This document shows positions 1 to 9,803 of a stretch of DNA of 38,845 nt, in pieces. Both the position numbers and the translations under genes were made by a program. The notes under the pieces are model-generated. The model searched no databases and was not told the origin of the DNA. It saw only the letters and a program-made list of their open reading frames with translations. Every line of letters begins with the position of its first letter. The first letter of the stretch is position 1. The DNA comes from Acidobacteria bacterium 13_1_20CM_3_53_8 (GTDB lineage: Bacteria > Acidobacteriota > Blastocatellia > Pyrinomonadales > Pyrinomonadaceae), in contig MNJR01000022.1 of the NCBI GenBank assembly GCA_001920415.1, positions 1 through 38,845 of the forward strand. The letters are read 5' to 3'.

Positions 1-3000
1 TGCTGATTGTGCGATGTCCATCAGAGAGTTGTATGACCACTCCTTCTAGTGGAGCACCCATCTCATCCACTACTTTCCCGCTTATTGAGGATTGAGCGGC
101 TGATGGGTGAACCAGAGGAGTCAACGTTGGGTCATTCGATGCTACGGTGTCTGGATCATCTGTCACTACGGACGCGCCTATGTTTGAGCCTGTGACAGTT
201 CCCTGGTCAGATACGGTATTTGCTCCTGCGGGTGCTGCGTTATTTACCGTTACTTGATAGGTGATCGTTACGCTTGAGCCGGCTGGTAGTGTTCCTATAT
301 TGACTGACACTGTGCCGCCTGACGCAGGTGTGACCGTAGTGCTATTTGTTGTGACAGAGTTTGTGTTTGGCGCAGGAGCGCTGTGGGCAGTGGCTCTGCC
401 GTTAGACGCCTTCTGCTGTTTACTCGCGTGATTGAGGTTTCCGGCCTTAAGGAAGTGTGCGCCTGCAATCTTACTGGGTGGCGCTAGTTTTGCCTCTCCT
501 TGCGCAGGCAATCTGCGCTCTCCGACTGTCAGGTAGCCGTACATCAAGCTGTCTCTGTCTTGCAGAGAGTAGGAGTCATTCAAACCTAAACGATGGCACA
601 TCTCGTGCTCGATGGCTGTGAGCAAGTCTATGTGCCCGGCTGGCGCGCTCTGAGGAGAGGTGCAGCGGCGCGTGGCAGAGACGACGTGTGCGAAGCGTGC
701 GTCGGAAATCGGGTCGGGATCAACAAACCAGCCGTTGCCGCCTGCGTTGCGGTCAACGAGGATACGATTGCCTTCTGCTTCGCCCAAGTATGAACCTGAA
801 AGGTCAGCGACCTCAAACTTGATGCCGCGCAAGGTGGCGATCTGTTGCTCTGTTAATCCTGTTGCCGACCAACGCTCAATCGCAGCAGAGACAGGGTTAA
901 CTCCGGGGTGAAAAATTCTGAAAGCCCAGAAGAAGAGATAACATCAGCGGCAACGCCGCCCGGCGCCAGCATCAGGAAGGGGCAGGCCGCTCCGGAGAAT
1001 CCAGTGCCTCCGCCGGCGTTGGTCGCGGTAGCGACGTTGCCGCCCATGTTGTTGTTGCCCTCGATGAACGTCACGACCTGCGACATCGTGGTGGCCGTTC
1101 CGCCGAAACCGGGAAGGTTGAACGACGTGGTGGTGAACCGGTTGCGGACGCGGATGCCGCCGTTGCCGGTACCTGACGCCCAGGTTCCGCTTAACGTGTT
1201 CTTCAAATCGGCGGTGCTGCCGCCGATGGTCGCGCAGACTCTCGTGGTGTCGCCGCTGTTGATGCCCGATTCGACGAAGATTGCCTCACCGACCGTTACA
1301 ACGTTGGGGGAAGTAATGTCCGGATTGGAAATGTTGTTGTGCTGAATAACGACTTTCGTGTCATCGCTAAAGCCCGGTAGTACTTCGATACCACGCTGGC
1401 GAACATGTTGAATCGTGTTGTCTATTACTGTGGCGATAAAGTCGCCGCTTGTGCCGTCGTTCTGTAAAGAGATGGCGTTGCAGCTGCCGCATCCCGTACC
1501 GCCCGAGCCCGACCCGGCATTTCCATCCCCAATCGCGTTAGTGACGATACTGCCGGTAACGAGGCCGCTGGTGCTACTACCCTTGCGGACGATGATCGTG
1601 GATCCGGGGCTGCTCACGCCGGTCTCAGTTATCGTGTTTCTGCCAACGTCGTAAGTCAGTGTCGAAGAATTATTGATTAATAGGTGCACCGCGACGCCAT
1701 TGTTAGTAAACGTATTTCCGAGCGCGGCATTCGCGTCATTGCCAATGGTCGCGTTCATCGACGCGCTGTTGGCCACGTCGGCGCGGAAGCCGGAGGAGAA
1801 GCTGTTGGCAAACATCGCCCCGGTCACGCTCACGGTGTTGCTGGCTGTGCTCTGTGCGCTGACGTGCAGGCCGTAGGCAGTCGTACTGATGTTCGGTGCC
1901 GAGGCACTAAATGAACCACCCGACACGGTCATGGTCATCGACCCGCTGTAGTTCTGTATCTCCCACTGCCGCGAGAAAGAGTTGGTGAAGTTGCTGTTCG
2001 TTACCGTACAGGTGCCGGTGAGGTTGACCATGGTGACGCCGTTCTCGAACACTTCGTTCCCGGCCCCGGTGACGGCGACATTAGTCATGGTCAAGGTGGA
2101 GACGGCGTTGCCGTTGATGCCCTGTTGCGTGCCGCCGGTGACAGTGGTGTTGACCAGCGACACCGTGCTGACGGTCTGCAAGTCTATGCCCGCGCCGCAG
2201 TCAGTGTTATTGGTCGAAACTGCACCCACATCGCTGCACGTACCTTGGTTGGTGCCGTTCCCGCTGAAGGTCATCCAGTTAAGTGAGACGTTCGTTGCGT
2301 TCTTAAAGCGCGCCCCACGAACGGTAGCGTTTTGAATCGTGCCGCCGGTGCCTGCCGATCCCGTACCATTCACCGTAAAGCTGCCATTCGTGTCCTGAAC
2401 GATGATTCCGTTCGAGCCGCCGCTGGCAGAAACTTTGGTTAGCGTTATTCCGAGCGTCGTCAATCCCGCTGGGCCGTCAATATTGATCGCCGGCGCCCCG
2501 ATGGAATCAACTGTGCCTGTGGTGGTGTTAAGAGTGCCATCAGCATTGGTCGCGGCGATGCCGGAGCCTGAAGCTCCAGTCGTAAAGATTCCAACAGTAC
2601 CAAGGCTATAAGTGCCCGTACCATTGGTGATCGTTATAGCTTGATTGGTCATGCGCGAGCCGCTCGTGCCGAGCGTCAGCTTGACGAAGCTGACGTTGCC
2701 GTTGACGGCAGAGGTGTCGCCGATGTGTACACCTAAGCTGCTCGCCCCGCCCGTCACGCCGGTCGCTGCGTCGGTGAAGCTGACGGAGTTGCCCGTCGTG
2801 CCCTGAATGTCAACGACGCGAGCCGCGTTGTTCTGCGTGACCGTGCCGCCGTAGGTGACTATCGGGTTGCTGCCCGAGACGAAGAACTCCGCGCCTGACG
2901 CACCTGTGAGCGAGCCATTGCCGAAACTCGATGTGCCGGTGACGTTCGTCAGGCTGACGCCGTTCGTGCCACCCGAAGAGTTGATAGCTGAGAAGTTCGC

Positions 3001-4832
3001 GTTTAGCGTCACACCGTTAGCGATAATGGCCGGAGCAGCCTGCGGAGTGCTGTTGATTGTGCCCGTGCCGTTGGTGACGTTCACAGTGCCGCCGCCCGCA
3101 GCCGAGAGTCCCGTGCCCGCGTTGGTAGTAATCGAGAGAGAGTTGAAAGTGACGGTCGAAGTGGCGTTGTTGCTGGCTAGATTGACGCCCGTGCCGCCCG
3201 ATGCTGTCCTGGTTGCGCTCACGCTTCCCTGGAAGTTTATAGCAGTGCTTGCGGCTGCGCTCTGTATATCAACAGCGTTACCTGCGCTAGACAATGTGGC
3301 TGCGCCCGTGACCGTGACGTTGCCGCCGCCTGCGCCGTGCAAGAAGGCTATGCCCGAACCGCCTGAAACAGAGAGCGTGCCGAAGGTCTTAGACCCTGAA
3401 GAATTATTCTGGAACGAGACGCCGTCTGTGCCGCCCGTAATCGCTGTGTTGCCGAAGGAGATGGTGCCGACCGTAGATGTTCCTATCAGTATGCCCTGCG
3501 ATGTTGAACCAGAGACAGTGGTCGTTGTGCCGAAGTTTGCGTTCAAGGTTGAGCCTGAAATCGAGATGCCCTGTGTGCCTGCGCCGCTGATAGAGGTCGT
3601 GCCGCTCACAGTCAGATTGCCGCTGATTCCAGTCAGGTTGAGGCCCGGCGCTGCGCTGCTGGAAGTCGAAGTGATGCTGTTGAATGTCGCAAAGTCGCGC
3701 CGGATGCGATCTTGAAGCCCGTGGTATTGCCTATGGTGAAGCCGCGCAGCGTGTAGTTAAAGGTATCGTTAGAGGTTAGATTGACGCCGTTGGTGGAAGC
3801 TACGATGGTTGTGATATTGAGCGTCGAAGGATCACCGTTAAGCGTTGGCAAAGGGTCACTGCCCGGTGGCACAGTCACACCAGCTATTGCTGCCAGAGTA
3901 GTGCCGCTGCTTGCACCCTGTCCTATGAGCTTCTGGTTGTTCAATAAGGTCAGGCCGCCCGCGTAGGTCGTGGCGCTCGCGTACATGAAGATTGTATCGC
4001 CAGCCTTCGCATGATTGGCAGCACCGTCATTGATAGAACTGAAACAGCCAGCGCCAGTCAGACAGTTGAATGGAGAACTAAGTGTCCCGTTGCCGTTAGA
4101 CGCTGCCCCACTGTTGACGAACCATATAGGAGCAGAGACAGTGATTGTCACCTTCGCAGTGCCCGGCCCGAAACTGTTACTAACAGCGTAGAAGAATGAA
4201 TCAGTGCCGGAGAACCCTGCGGCAGGGTTATATGTAAACGTCCCGTCGGAGTTCATCAAGACCGTACCATTGTTGGCAGTTGTAACGCCTGAGACGGTGC
4301 TGCTCGGAGGGTCGTTATCCAATACGCTATGGCCTGCTCCGACTATATTGGCCGAGTTGATCTTCACATTGCCTATAGCAGAGTAGGAATCTCCTACGAT
4401 TATTGGAGAGATGCCGGATGAACCGGGCACAAGTGTTGAGGTGTTGACGCTGATGTTGTCGTTATAAGCCACATTGAGAGCATCATTAGTGCCTGTGTTT
4501 GTTATCACCACAGTGTAGGTGATGGTCTCGCCCTGCTGGACTTTGCCGTCCAGGTTTGGGTCTGCGAATGAATCTCTATTCGTAGCCGTGATTGGTCCTA
4601 CGGCTAGCGGAGATATATTGCCGGTTGAACTGGCATCAGGCCTGACTTCTGCGGGTGATGAAGCGACAACAGGTGCACGCTCAGCCCTGTAGCCGGAATG
4701 CGATGATAGCGATGATTCTCTTAATGAAGCGTGTGGCGATCCGGCCAATGCAATCAGCGGAATCTGAAAAGTAAAAGAGTAGATAAGTAGAATTGAGATG
4801 TAGAAATAATGTTCAGGGGATTGGCGAAACAT
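1..4832 (-). CDS. Giant secreted beta-helix/DUF11 protein with metzincin-like motif (partial, two frameshifts)
   Basis: The reverse-strand start ATG at 4832 follows an AAGGAGGT ribosome site. Residues 1-31 look like a signal peptide (hydrophobic LLIYSFTFQIPLIALA). A DUF11-like domain follows (about 80-150, QGETITYTVVITNTGTNDA), then a cadherin-like/tandem-95 domain (about 155-232, VLDNDPP and GFSGTDSFFYAV). Over 1000 residues of Ser/Thr/Gly/Asn-rich repeats, typical of right-handed beta-helices, come next. Further on, HEMCHRLGLND (575-607) fits the metzincin zinc signature HExxHxxGxxD. A second DUF11-like segment and a carboxypeptidase-regulatory-like fold (SGKVVDEMGAPLEGVVIQL) lie near the left edge. 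The reading frame breaks at 3691-3693 and 911-915; adding one T (reverse strand) to each T run restores one continuous protein of about 1,600 residues that continues beyond the window. Export and surface location are inferred. Protease activity is possible but unproven, because the motif sits in a mostly structural protein. Confidence 0.75.
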
Positions 4833-5297
4833 TAAACGAGACCTCCTTGCGGGTCTATGGTCAGCCGGGTTGACCCGGCATGGTTTGAATAAGTTCAGTT
4901 TGCGGATTCACAAAGGACGATTAACTATGGGGAGCGTTCCAAGCGAGCCAGCCTCCTTTGAGGCTTATAACTTTATTCTCTCTTTTCCCAAGTATTTTGC
5001 TGGGCAGCAAGATAAAGTCATCGCTTATTTAGTAACGCGACGTGGCTGACCCATTTCCTTCATCGCTGCCAAAAAATTGTTCAGGGGCGCGTTCGAGAAT
5101 TCACCCTAATTGGAGTTGGGCTACAGAATTTGAGAGGGGTTTGTCTCATTTTCCCAGAAATGTTAAATTTGTCGGAACATGAGGGCGGGGCTGAATGACT
5201 TCGGCGCCAAATCATTCCAAGATAGCCAGGGAGACAAAAAATCTCCAACACTTTCCTGACGTGACACAGTAATTCCCAGACGTAATTCACCAAATCT
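4833..5297. other. Divergent intergenic region
   Basis: This 465-bp gap separates the minus-strand giant secreted protein from the plus-strand sigma factor gene, so it should carry both promoters. The only clear signal is the AAGGAGGT ribosome site of the minus-strand gene near 4845. I see no convincing sigma-70 promoter pair, no terminator and no supported small gene; a minus-strand reading frame at 5081-5335 has no recognisable features. Confidence 0.5.
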
Positions 5298-5867
5298 ATG
5301 CAATCGCAGCCAGACACCGCAGAGCTTCTAAACACGGGTAGAGCTGATAGGCAGACGGTGCGTGATGAGTTGATGACCGTCGTCTATAACGAGCTGAGGC
5401 AGATTGCCAACAGCTACCTGCAGCGGGAGCGTCCCAATCACACGCTTCAGCCGACAGCGCTGGTTCATGAGGTTTACCTGCGTATAGTCGGGCAGGAGAA
5501 TGTGAGATGGCAGAATCGTGAGCACTTTGTGGGCATAGCGGCTCAGATGATGCGGCGCGTGCTTGTGGATTACGCGCGCGGCCATAACAGGGAGAAGCGC
5601 GGCGGCGGGCTGTACAAGATGTCGCTTGCGGAGGCTGATCGCCTGCTGAGCGTTAAGGAAGTGGACCTGGTTATGCTCGACGAAGCATTAAATAAGTTGG
5701 CACTTAAACATCCACAGAAGAGCCGTATCGTGGAACTACGATTCTTCGGCGGGCTATCTATCGAGGAGACCGCCAAAGTTCTGCGCGTCTCCGACTCTAC
5801 GGTCGAACGCGATTGGAAATTTGCGCGGGCGTGGCTGCTGCGCGAGGTGAGCAGCGAAGACCTTTGA
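5298..5867 (+). CDS. ECF-type RNA polymerase sigma factor (TIGR02999/ECF_sigma70 type)
   Basis: This 189-residue protein matches the extracytoplasmic-function sigma family often annotated TIGR02999. Region 2 is recognisable in LMTVVYNELRQIANSYLQRE, the family hallmark TLQPTALVHEVYLR (about 50-63) and WQNREHFVGIAAQMMRRVLVDYAR (about 75-98). Region 4, a helix-turn-helix that reads the -35 element, is in IVELRFFGGLSIEETAKVL and SDSTVERDWKFARAWL near the C-terminus. Its stop overlaps the start of the downstream kinase gene (TGATG), so the two are probably translationally coupled. In Acidobacteriota and Planctomycetes, sigma factors of this group commonly sit beside Ser/Thr kinases, so control by phosphorylation is a reasonable inference. 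The target regulon is unknown; the divergent secreted-protein gene is a candidate only by position. Confidence 0.92.
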   Translation: MQSQPDTAELLNTGRADRQTVRDELMTVVYNELRQIANSYLQRERPNHTLQPTALVHEVYLRIVGQENVRWQNREHFVGIAAQMMRRVLVDYARGHNREKRGGGLYKMSLAEADRLLSVKEVDLVMLDEALNKLALKHPQKSRIVELRFFGGLSIEETAKVLRVSDSTVERDWKFARAWLLREVSSEDL

Positions 5868-8548
5868 TGAATACACTGGAGCGATTAGAAGAGGCCGAAA
5901 AACTTTTTCACGCGGCGCTCGAGCGCGAGCCGCAAGAGCTAGACCTGTTTCTCAGTGAATCCTGCGGCGGCGATTCCGCGCTCCGAAAAGAGGTCGAATC
6001 ATTACTCACCTCGTATTACCGGGATGAAGAGTTTTTGCAGTCGCCGGCATTTAAGTTGTCCGCAGCAGAACTGGCCGACCGGGCGCTGGGCCAAGACGAA
6101 GAAGCGTCGGCAGTCGGAAAGCGCGTAGGGACTTACAGGCTCGTGCGCGAGATAGGGCGCGGAGGGATGGGCGCGGTCTACTTGGCCGTACGCGACGACG
6201 GGCAGTACGAACAGCAGGTAGCCGTCAAGCTCATCAAACGCGGAATGGATACAGATTCCATCCTGCGCCGCTTTCGCAACGAGCGGCAGATTCTTGCCAA
6301 CCTGGTGCACCCCAACATAGCGCGACTCTTGGACGGGGGCACGAACAGCGACGGGCTTCCCTTTCTGGTGATGGAGTACGTGGAAGGCCAGTCCATAGAC
6401 GCGTACGCGGACACGCACAAACTTTCGACAGCCGAGCGGCTAAAGATGTTTCGCATAGTCTGCGCGGCAGTGCAATACGCCCACCAGAACCGTGTCATTC
6501 ACCGCGATATTAAGCCCGGCAACATTTTGGTAGACAGAGAGGGAACGCCTAAACTACTGGACTTTGGCATCGCCAAGCTTCTTCACTCAGACCTCTCGAC
6601 TCCGATTACGGAAGCCACGAGTGCAGCTTTGCGAGTGCTGACGCCGGAGTACGCAAGCCCCGAGCAGGTGCTTGGCGAACCGGTTACAACTGCGACAGAT
6701 ATTTACTCGCTGGGAGTTGTGCTGTACGAGTTGCTGACGGGGCATCGTCCTTACCGCTTTGAAAAAAGGCACCCGGACGAGATAACGAAGGTGGTCTGCC
6801 ATCAGGAGCCTGAAAAGCCCAGCATAGCAATCAGTCGCGTCGAAGAGATAACGCTTGAGGGCGGCACTGGGCTAAGCACCATCACGCCCGCGTCTGTGAG
6901 CGAGGCGCGAGAGAGCGACCCGGAACGCCTGAGGCGCAGACTGCGCGGAGACCTGGACAACATAGTGCTGATGGCGCTCAGGAAGGAGCCAAGGCGACGC
7001 TACGCGTCCGCCGAGCAGTTTTCCGAAGACATTCGCCGCCATTTGAACGGGCTGCCTATCGCCGCGCGTAAAGACACGCTCTTCTACAGGGGCGTCAAAT
7101 TCTTTAAGAGGAACAAGGGGTATGCTGTCTACACGCTTGCCGTAGCTTTAATCTGCTTGCTGCTTGGCGTCTTCCTTGCCTTGTTCACAGTACGCATCAA
7201 GACCAGAGAGTCTATAGCCGTACTGCCGTTCGTCAACTCCAGCGATGACCCGAACATGGAATATATCTCTGACGGCTTCACGGACGGTTTGATAGATAGC
7301 CTTTCACGTCTTCCCAGGCTTAACGTGCCGGGGCATAACTCCGTCTTTCGTTATAAAGGGAGGTCAATAGACCCGCAATCGGCTGGGCGCGACCTTAGGG
7401 TAGAAACGGTTCTGACGGGAAGCGTCATGACCGACGGAGACAATATTTTAGTTACCATTGCTCTGTTTGAGAGCGGTAACAACCAATCTATCTTGAGCAA
7501 ACAGTACAGAGGCAAGTCCTCGGACATTCAGACTATGCAGGCGGAGATCGAGCAGGACGTTTCACACAGACTGGGGTTGTTGCTCGGCGACGAGCAACAG
7601 AGGCAACTACAGAGGCGCGGCACCTCAAACACGGAGGCTTATAACTTCTATCTAAAGGGCAACTACTCTTGGAACAAGCGAACGGTGGAATCTCTGTATA
7701 AAGCCATAGAGTATTTCCAAAAAGCTATAGAGATAGACCCGGACTACGCTCTGGCCTACAGCGGCTTAGCTAACTCCTACAGCTTACTTGGCGCTTATAG
7801 GGTCCTTTCGCCCGATCAGAGCTTTGCCAAAGCAAAAGTTGCGGCTAAGAGAGCGCTTGAGATCAACCCAACACTGCCGGAAGGACACACGTCGCTGGCG
7901 CTGATTGTCTGGCTATACGACTGGGACTGGGGCGGGGCTGACAGCGAGTTCAGACGAGCGATTGAATTGAATCCCAATTATCCCCTGGCACACCACTGGT
8001 ACGGGTTGTTTCTGGGCGAGATGGGGCGCTTCGACGAGGCCGTTGCCGAAGAGAAGCGCGCATTGCAACTTGACCCGGTGTCAGTGCCTATCATCGCAGA
8101 CTTAGGCAGAGTCTATTTCTTCGCGCGGCGGTACGACGAGGCTCTTGAGCAGTTTATGAAAGCATATGGTACGGGGACAAACGTGGGAGACTTCAGTGTG
8201 AACTTTTCTGACTTATACGAGCAACTGGGCAAGATGGACGCACTGGCAATGCCCGACAATATTAACCTTCAGCTCAAGCAGGCCATTGCAGCAGGAAGCA
8301 TTAAGACCTATTGGCGTAATCGTCTTGAGCGGTACGAACAGAAGCCGCCGAATTGGGCTAACCATTACCCCGAAGCAGAATTTCTTGCGAGGTTAGGCGA
8401 AAATGGTCGAGCGATTGAGCAACTTAATTCGGCCTACGAGGCGCACGACCACCTGATGACACAGCTAAAAGTGAACCCGGCTTTCGATGGTCTGCGCTCT
8501 GACCCTCGCTTCGACGAACTGCTGCGGCGTATGAATCTTGCTGACTGA
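5867..8548 (+). CDS. Membrane Ser/Thr protein kinase with TolB-like and TPR domains
   Basis: I chose the ATG at 5867, which overlaps the sigma-factor stop, giving 893 residues (MNTLERLEEAEKLF). A short N-terminal helical region precedes a complete Hanks-type kinase domain: glycine loop GRGGMG at 97-102, catalytic HRDIKPGN at 212-219, DFG at 232-234 and the TPEYASPEQ activation segment. One transmembrane helix lies near 419-443 (YTLAVALICLLLGVFLALF). After it comes a TolB-like N-terminal domain (SIAVLPFVNSSDDPNMEYIS), as found in many bacterial signalling proteins, then tetratricopeptide repeats (for example AIEYFQKAIEIDPDYALAY) to the C-terminus. The topology suggests a cytoplasmic kinase and a periplasmic sensing or scaffold part. 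Coupling to the ECF sigma gene suggests one signalling unit. All catalytic residues I can check are present. The ligand and substrates are not evident. Confidence 0.93.
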   Translation: MNTLERLEEAEKLFHAALEREPQELDLFLSESCGGDSALRKEVESLLTSYYRDEEFLQSPAFKLSAAELADRALGQDEEASAVGKRVGTYRLVREIGRGGMGAVYLAVRDDGQYEQQVAVKLIKRGMDTDSILRRFRNERQILANLVHPNIARLLDGGTNSDGLPFLVMEYVEGQSIDAYADTHKLSTAERLKMFRIVCAAVQYAHQNRVIHRDIKPGNILVDREGTPKLLDFGIAKLLHSDLSTPITEATSAALRVLTPEYASPEQVLGEPVTTATDIYSLGVVLYELLTGHRPYRFEKRHPDEITKVVCHQEPEKPSIAISRVEEITLEGGTGLSTITPASVSEARESDPERLRRRLRGDLDNIVLMALRKEPRRRYASAEQFSEDIRRHLNGLPIAARKDTLFYRGVKFFKRNKGYAVYTLAVALICLLLGVFLALFTVRIKTRESIAVLPFVNSSDDPNMEYISDGFTDGLIDSLSRLPRLNVPGHNSVFRYKGRSIDPQSAGRDLRVETVLTGSVMTDGDNILVTIALFESGNNQSILSKQYRGKSSDIQTMQAEIEQDVSHRLGLLLGDEQQRQLQRRGTSNTEAYNFYLKGNYSWNKRTVESLYKAIEYFQKAIEIDPDYALAYSGLANSYSLLGAYRVLSPDQSFAKAKVAAKRALEINPTLPEGHTSLALIVWLYDWDWGGADSEFRRAIELNPNYPLAHHWYGLFLGEMGRFDEAVAEEKRALQLDPVSVPIIADLGRVYFFARRYDEALEQFMKAYGTGTNVGDFSVNFSDLYEQLGKMDALAMPDNINLQLKQAIAAGSIKTYWRNRLERYEQKPPNWANHYPEAEFLARLGENGRAIEQLNSAYEAHDHLMTQLKVNPAFDGLRSDPRFDELLRRMNLAD

Positions 8549-8662
8549 AACCTGTATGGCTCGCGCGCAGAAGCCTCACTCGATGAGCGCAAGATTCATA
8601 GTAAACTATGTCCGTCAGCTTGACGCCATAGTGCGCTGGCAAGCTCGCAGACGACCCTGCCA

Positions 8663-8684
8663 CGCTCTCCCGAATGGGAGAGCG
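8663..8684. repeat. Perfect hairpin in the kinase-rimP gap
   Basis: CGCTCTCCC and GGGAGAGCG form a perfect 9-bp stem around a GAAT loop, 115 bp after the kinase stop. No T run follows, so a simple intrinsic terminator is doubtful. It may stabilise the mRNA 3' end or be a short palindromic repeat. Confidence 0.5.
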
Positions 8685-8789
8685 CAAGCCACACGGAGCG
8701 CGCTTCGCGCAGGAAGAAACAGACTGAACAGACGCCGTGCGCATAATCGAAAGAGGGTAACGAGACGAAATAAGAGGTTACGGGATACA

Positions 8790-8826
8790 GTGTAATGAGG
8801 CGGAATTAACAGCCCGCCTCTTACAC
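8790..8826 (+). terminator. Possible transcription terminator after the kinase operon
   Basis: GTGTAA-T-GAGGCGG pairs with CCGCCTC-TTACAC around a loop of about 10 nt, giving a 13-bp stem with one bulged T. Only a short T stretch follows (TTTGG), so termination is plausible but not strong. The position between the kinase operon and the rimP promoter suits a terminator. Confidence 0.45.
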
Positions 8827-8910
8827 TTTGGCTTCCCGAACAAACACGCACTGCGGGGTCAATTCATACTCAGCTTTCAATGCAATGGTCTCATCATAAG
8901 CGAGGAAGAT

Positions 8911-8985
8911 TATCCACGCGCATCACACGAAACTACACTAAACGCTTGGGCTTCTTTCGTGTAGTTTCGTGTGGATTAGTGGATA
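8911..8985. repeat. Long imperfect palindrome with 15-bp perfect core
   Basis: CACACGAAACTACAC (8924-8938) and its exact reverse complement (8959-8973) form a 15-bp stem with a 20-nt spacer. Outside them, TATCCAC (8911-8917) and GTGGATA (8979-8985) also pair across short asymmetric internal loops. No T run follows. It looks like a dispersed REP-type intergenic palindrome more than a regulatory site for a particular gene. Confidence 0.6.
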
Positions 8986-9057
8986 GCTTTCTGCTAGCCA
9001 TGAAAACCTGCTATTGATTCAGAGAATGAATAGACCCTGACCCGCACTGCTGCCCGC

Positions 9058-9086
9058 TTGCTTCTCACCTGCCCATACCTTATAAT
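9058..9086 (+). promoter_or_regulatory. Putative sigma-70 promoter of the rimP-nusA-infB cluster
   Basis: A perfect TATAAT (9081-9086) lies 17 bp after TTGCTT (9058-9063), a weak -35 match (TTG conserved). Transcription would start near 9093, about 90 nt before rimP. It is the best promoter-like pair in this gap and sits where the operon promoter is expected. Confidence 0.6.
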
Positions 9087-9122
9087 TTTCAGTTCGCTCA
9101 GGTCGCGCGCAGGCAGTCCGGG

Positions 9123-9148
9123 GTGGGTTCACGCCCACTTTTTATTTT
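9123..9148 (+). promoter_or_regulatory. Attenuator-like hairpin in the rimP leader
   Basis: GTGGG (9123-9127) pairs with CCCAC (9134-9138) around TTCACG, followed at once by TTTTTATTTT. A short stem plus U tract inside the transcribed leader, 36 bp before the rimP start, resembles an intrinsic terminator used as an attenuator. The five-pair stem is weak, so function is tentative. Confidence 0.4.
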
Positions 9149-9184
9149 GCGCGTGAGTACAAGTTTTTCACCGAGGGGGCGGCA

Positions 9185-9724
9185 ATGGGGCAGGCTTCGA
9201 TTGAAGAGCGCGTGCGTGAGTTGGCCGAGCAGATTTGCATTGATAACGGTCTTGAACTTGTTCATGCCGAGTTAGCAGGGCCTGACGGCCACCCCATAGT
9301 TCGCGTCTTCATTGACAAGGCGGGCGGAGTCACACACGAGGATTGCTCGGAGGTGAGCAATCACCTGGGCACAATCCTGGACGTGGAGGATTTCATACAC
9401 TCGCCCTACACGCTTGAAGTTTCGTCGCCCGGTCTGGAGCGAGGTCTTTACAAGCGCGGCGACTACGAGCGGTTCAGTGGAAGCCTTGCGAAAATAAGAG
9501 CGCGCGAGGCCATCAACGGTCAGCGCAACTTTCGCGGCCAAATATTAGGCGTCGAAGATAACCAAGTAATTTTCGACGACCGCACGAGCGGAAGAGTTTC
9601 TATCCCGCTCAATGTTATCGCCAAGGCGAATCTTGAAGTAGACGTTGAAGAAGAGTTCCGCCGCGCTCGTGAGCGCGAGCAAGAATTGGCCGCCGGTAAA
9701 GACGGCCACGGAAAGCACAACTGA
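9185..9724 (+). CDS. rimP: Ribosome maturation factor RimP
   Basis: RimP assists late assembly of the 30S ribosomal subunit. The 179-residue protein has the family's N-terminal alpha-beta domain with the landmarks GLELVHAELAG, VRVFIDK, GGVTHEDCSEVSNHLGTILD and the diagnostic YTLEVSSPGLERGL (about 78-91). The SH3-like C-terminal domain follows (FRGQILGVEDNQVIF and the AKANLEVD segment). The last 25 residues are charged and variable, as is usual. The start ATG at 9185 follows a G-rich ribosome site (GAGGGGGCGG). It opens the conserved rimP-nusA-infB-rbfA cluster, consistent with co-transcription from the promoter near 9058-9086, with a possible attenuator in the leader. Confidence 0.97.
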   Translation: MGQASIEERVRELAEQICIDNGLELVHAELAGPDGHPIVRVFIDKAGGVTHEDCSEVSNHLGTILDVEDFIHSPYTLEVSSPGLERGLYKRGDYERFSGSLAKIRAREAINGQRNFRGQILGVEDNQVIFDDRTSGRVSIPLNVIAKANLEVDVEEEFRRAREREQELAAGKDGHGKHN

Positions 9725-9729
9725 AGGCT

Positions 9730-9797
9730 GGTGAATGGTAAATAGTAAATGGTGAATAGAAGAAACTGCTTTTCACCATTCACCATTCACCATTTAC
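9730..9797. repeat. Heptamer inverted repeat between rimP and nusA
   Basis: The left arm is made of 7-bp units (GGTGAAT GGTAAAT and so on) and the right arm of the complementary ATTCACC ATTCACC ATTTACG, giving a stem of roughly 20 bp. The right arm ends only seven bases before the nusA start. It is one of the ten heptamer inverted pairs in this window. Confidence 0.85.
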
Positions 9798-9803
9798 GAA
9801 TTT

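Noticed and set aside
2855-3715. A 286-codon plus-strand reading frame opposite the giant secreted gene.
   Set aside because: It is the antisense shadow of the Ser/Thr/Gly-rich repeats; low-complexity Val/Pro/Ala translation and no domain.
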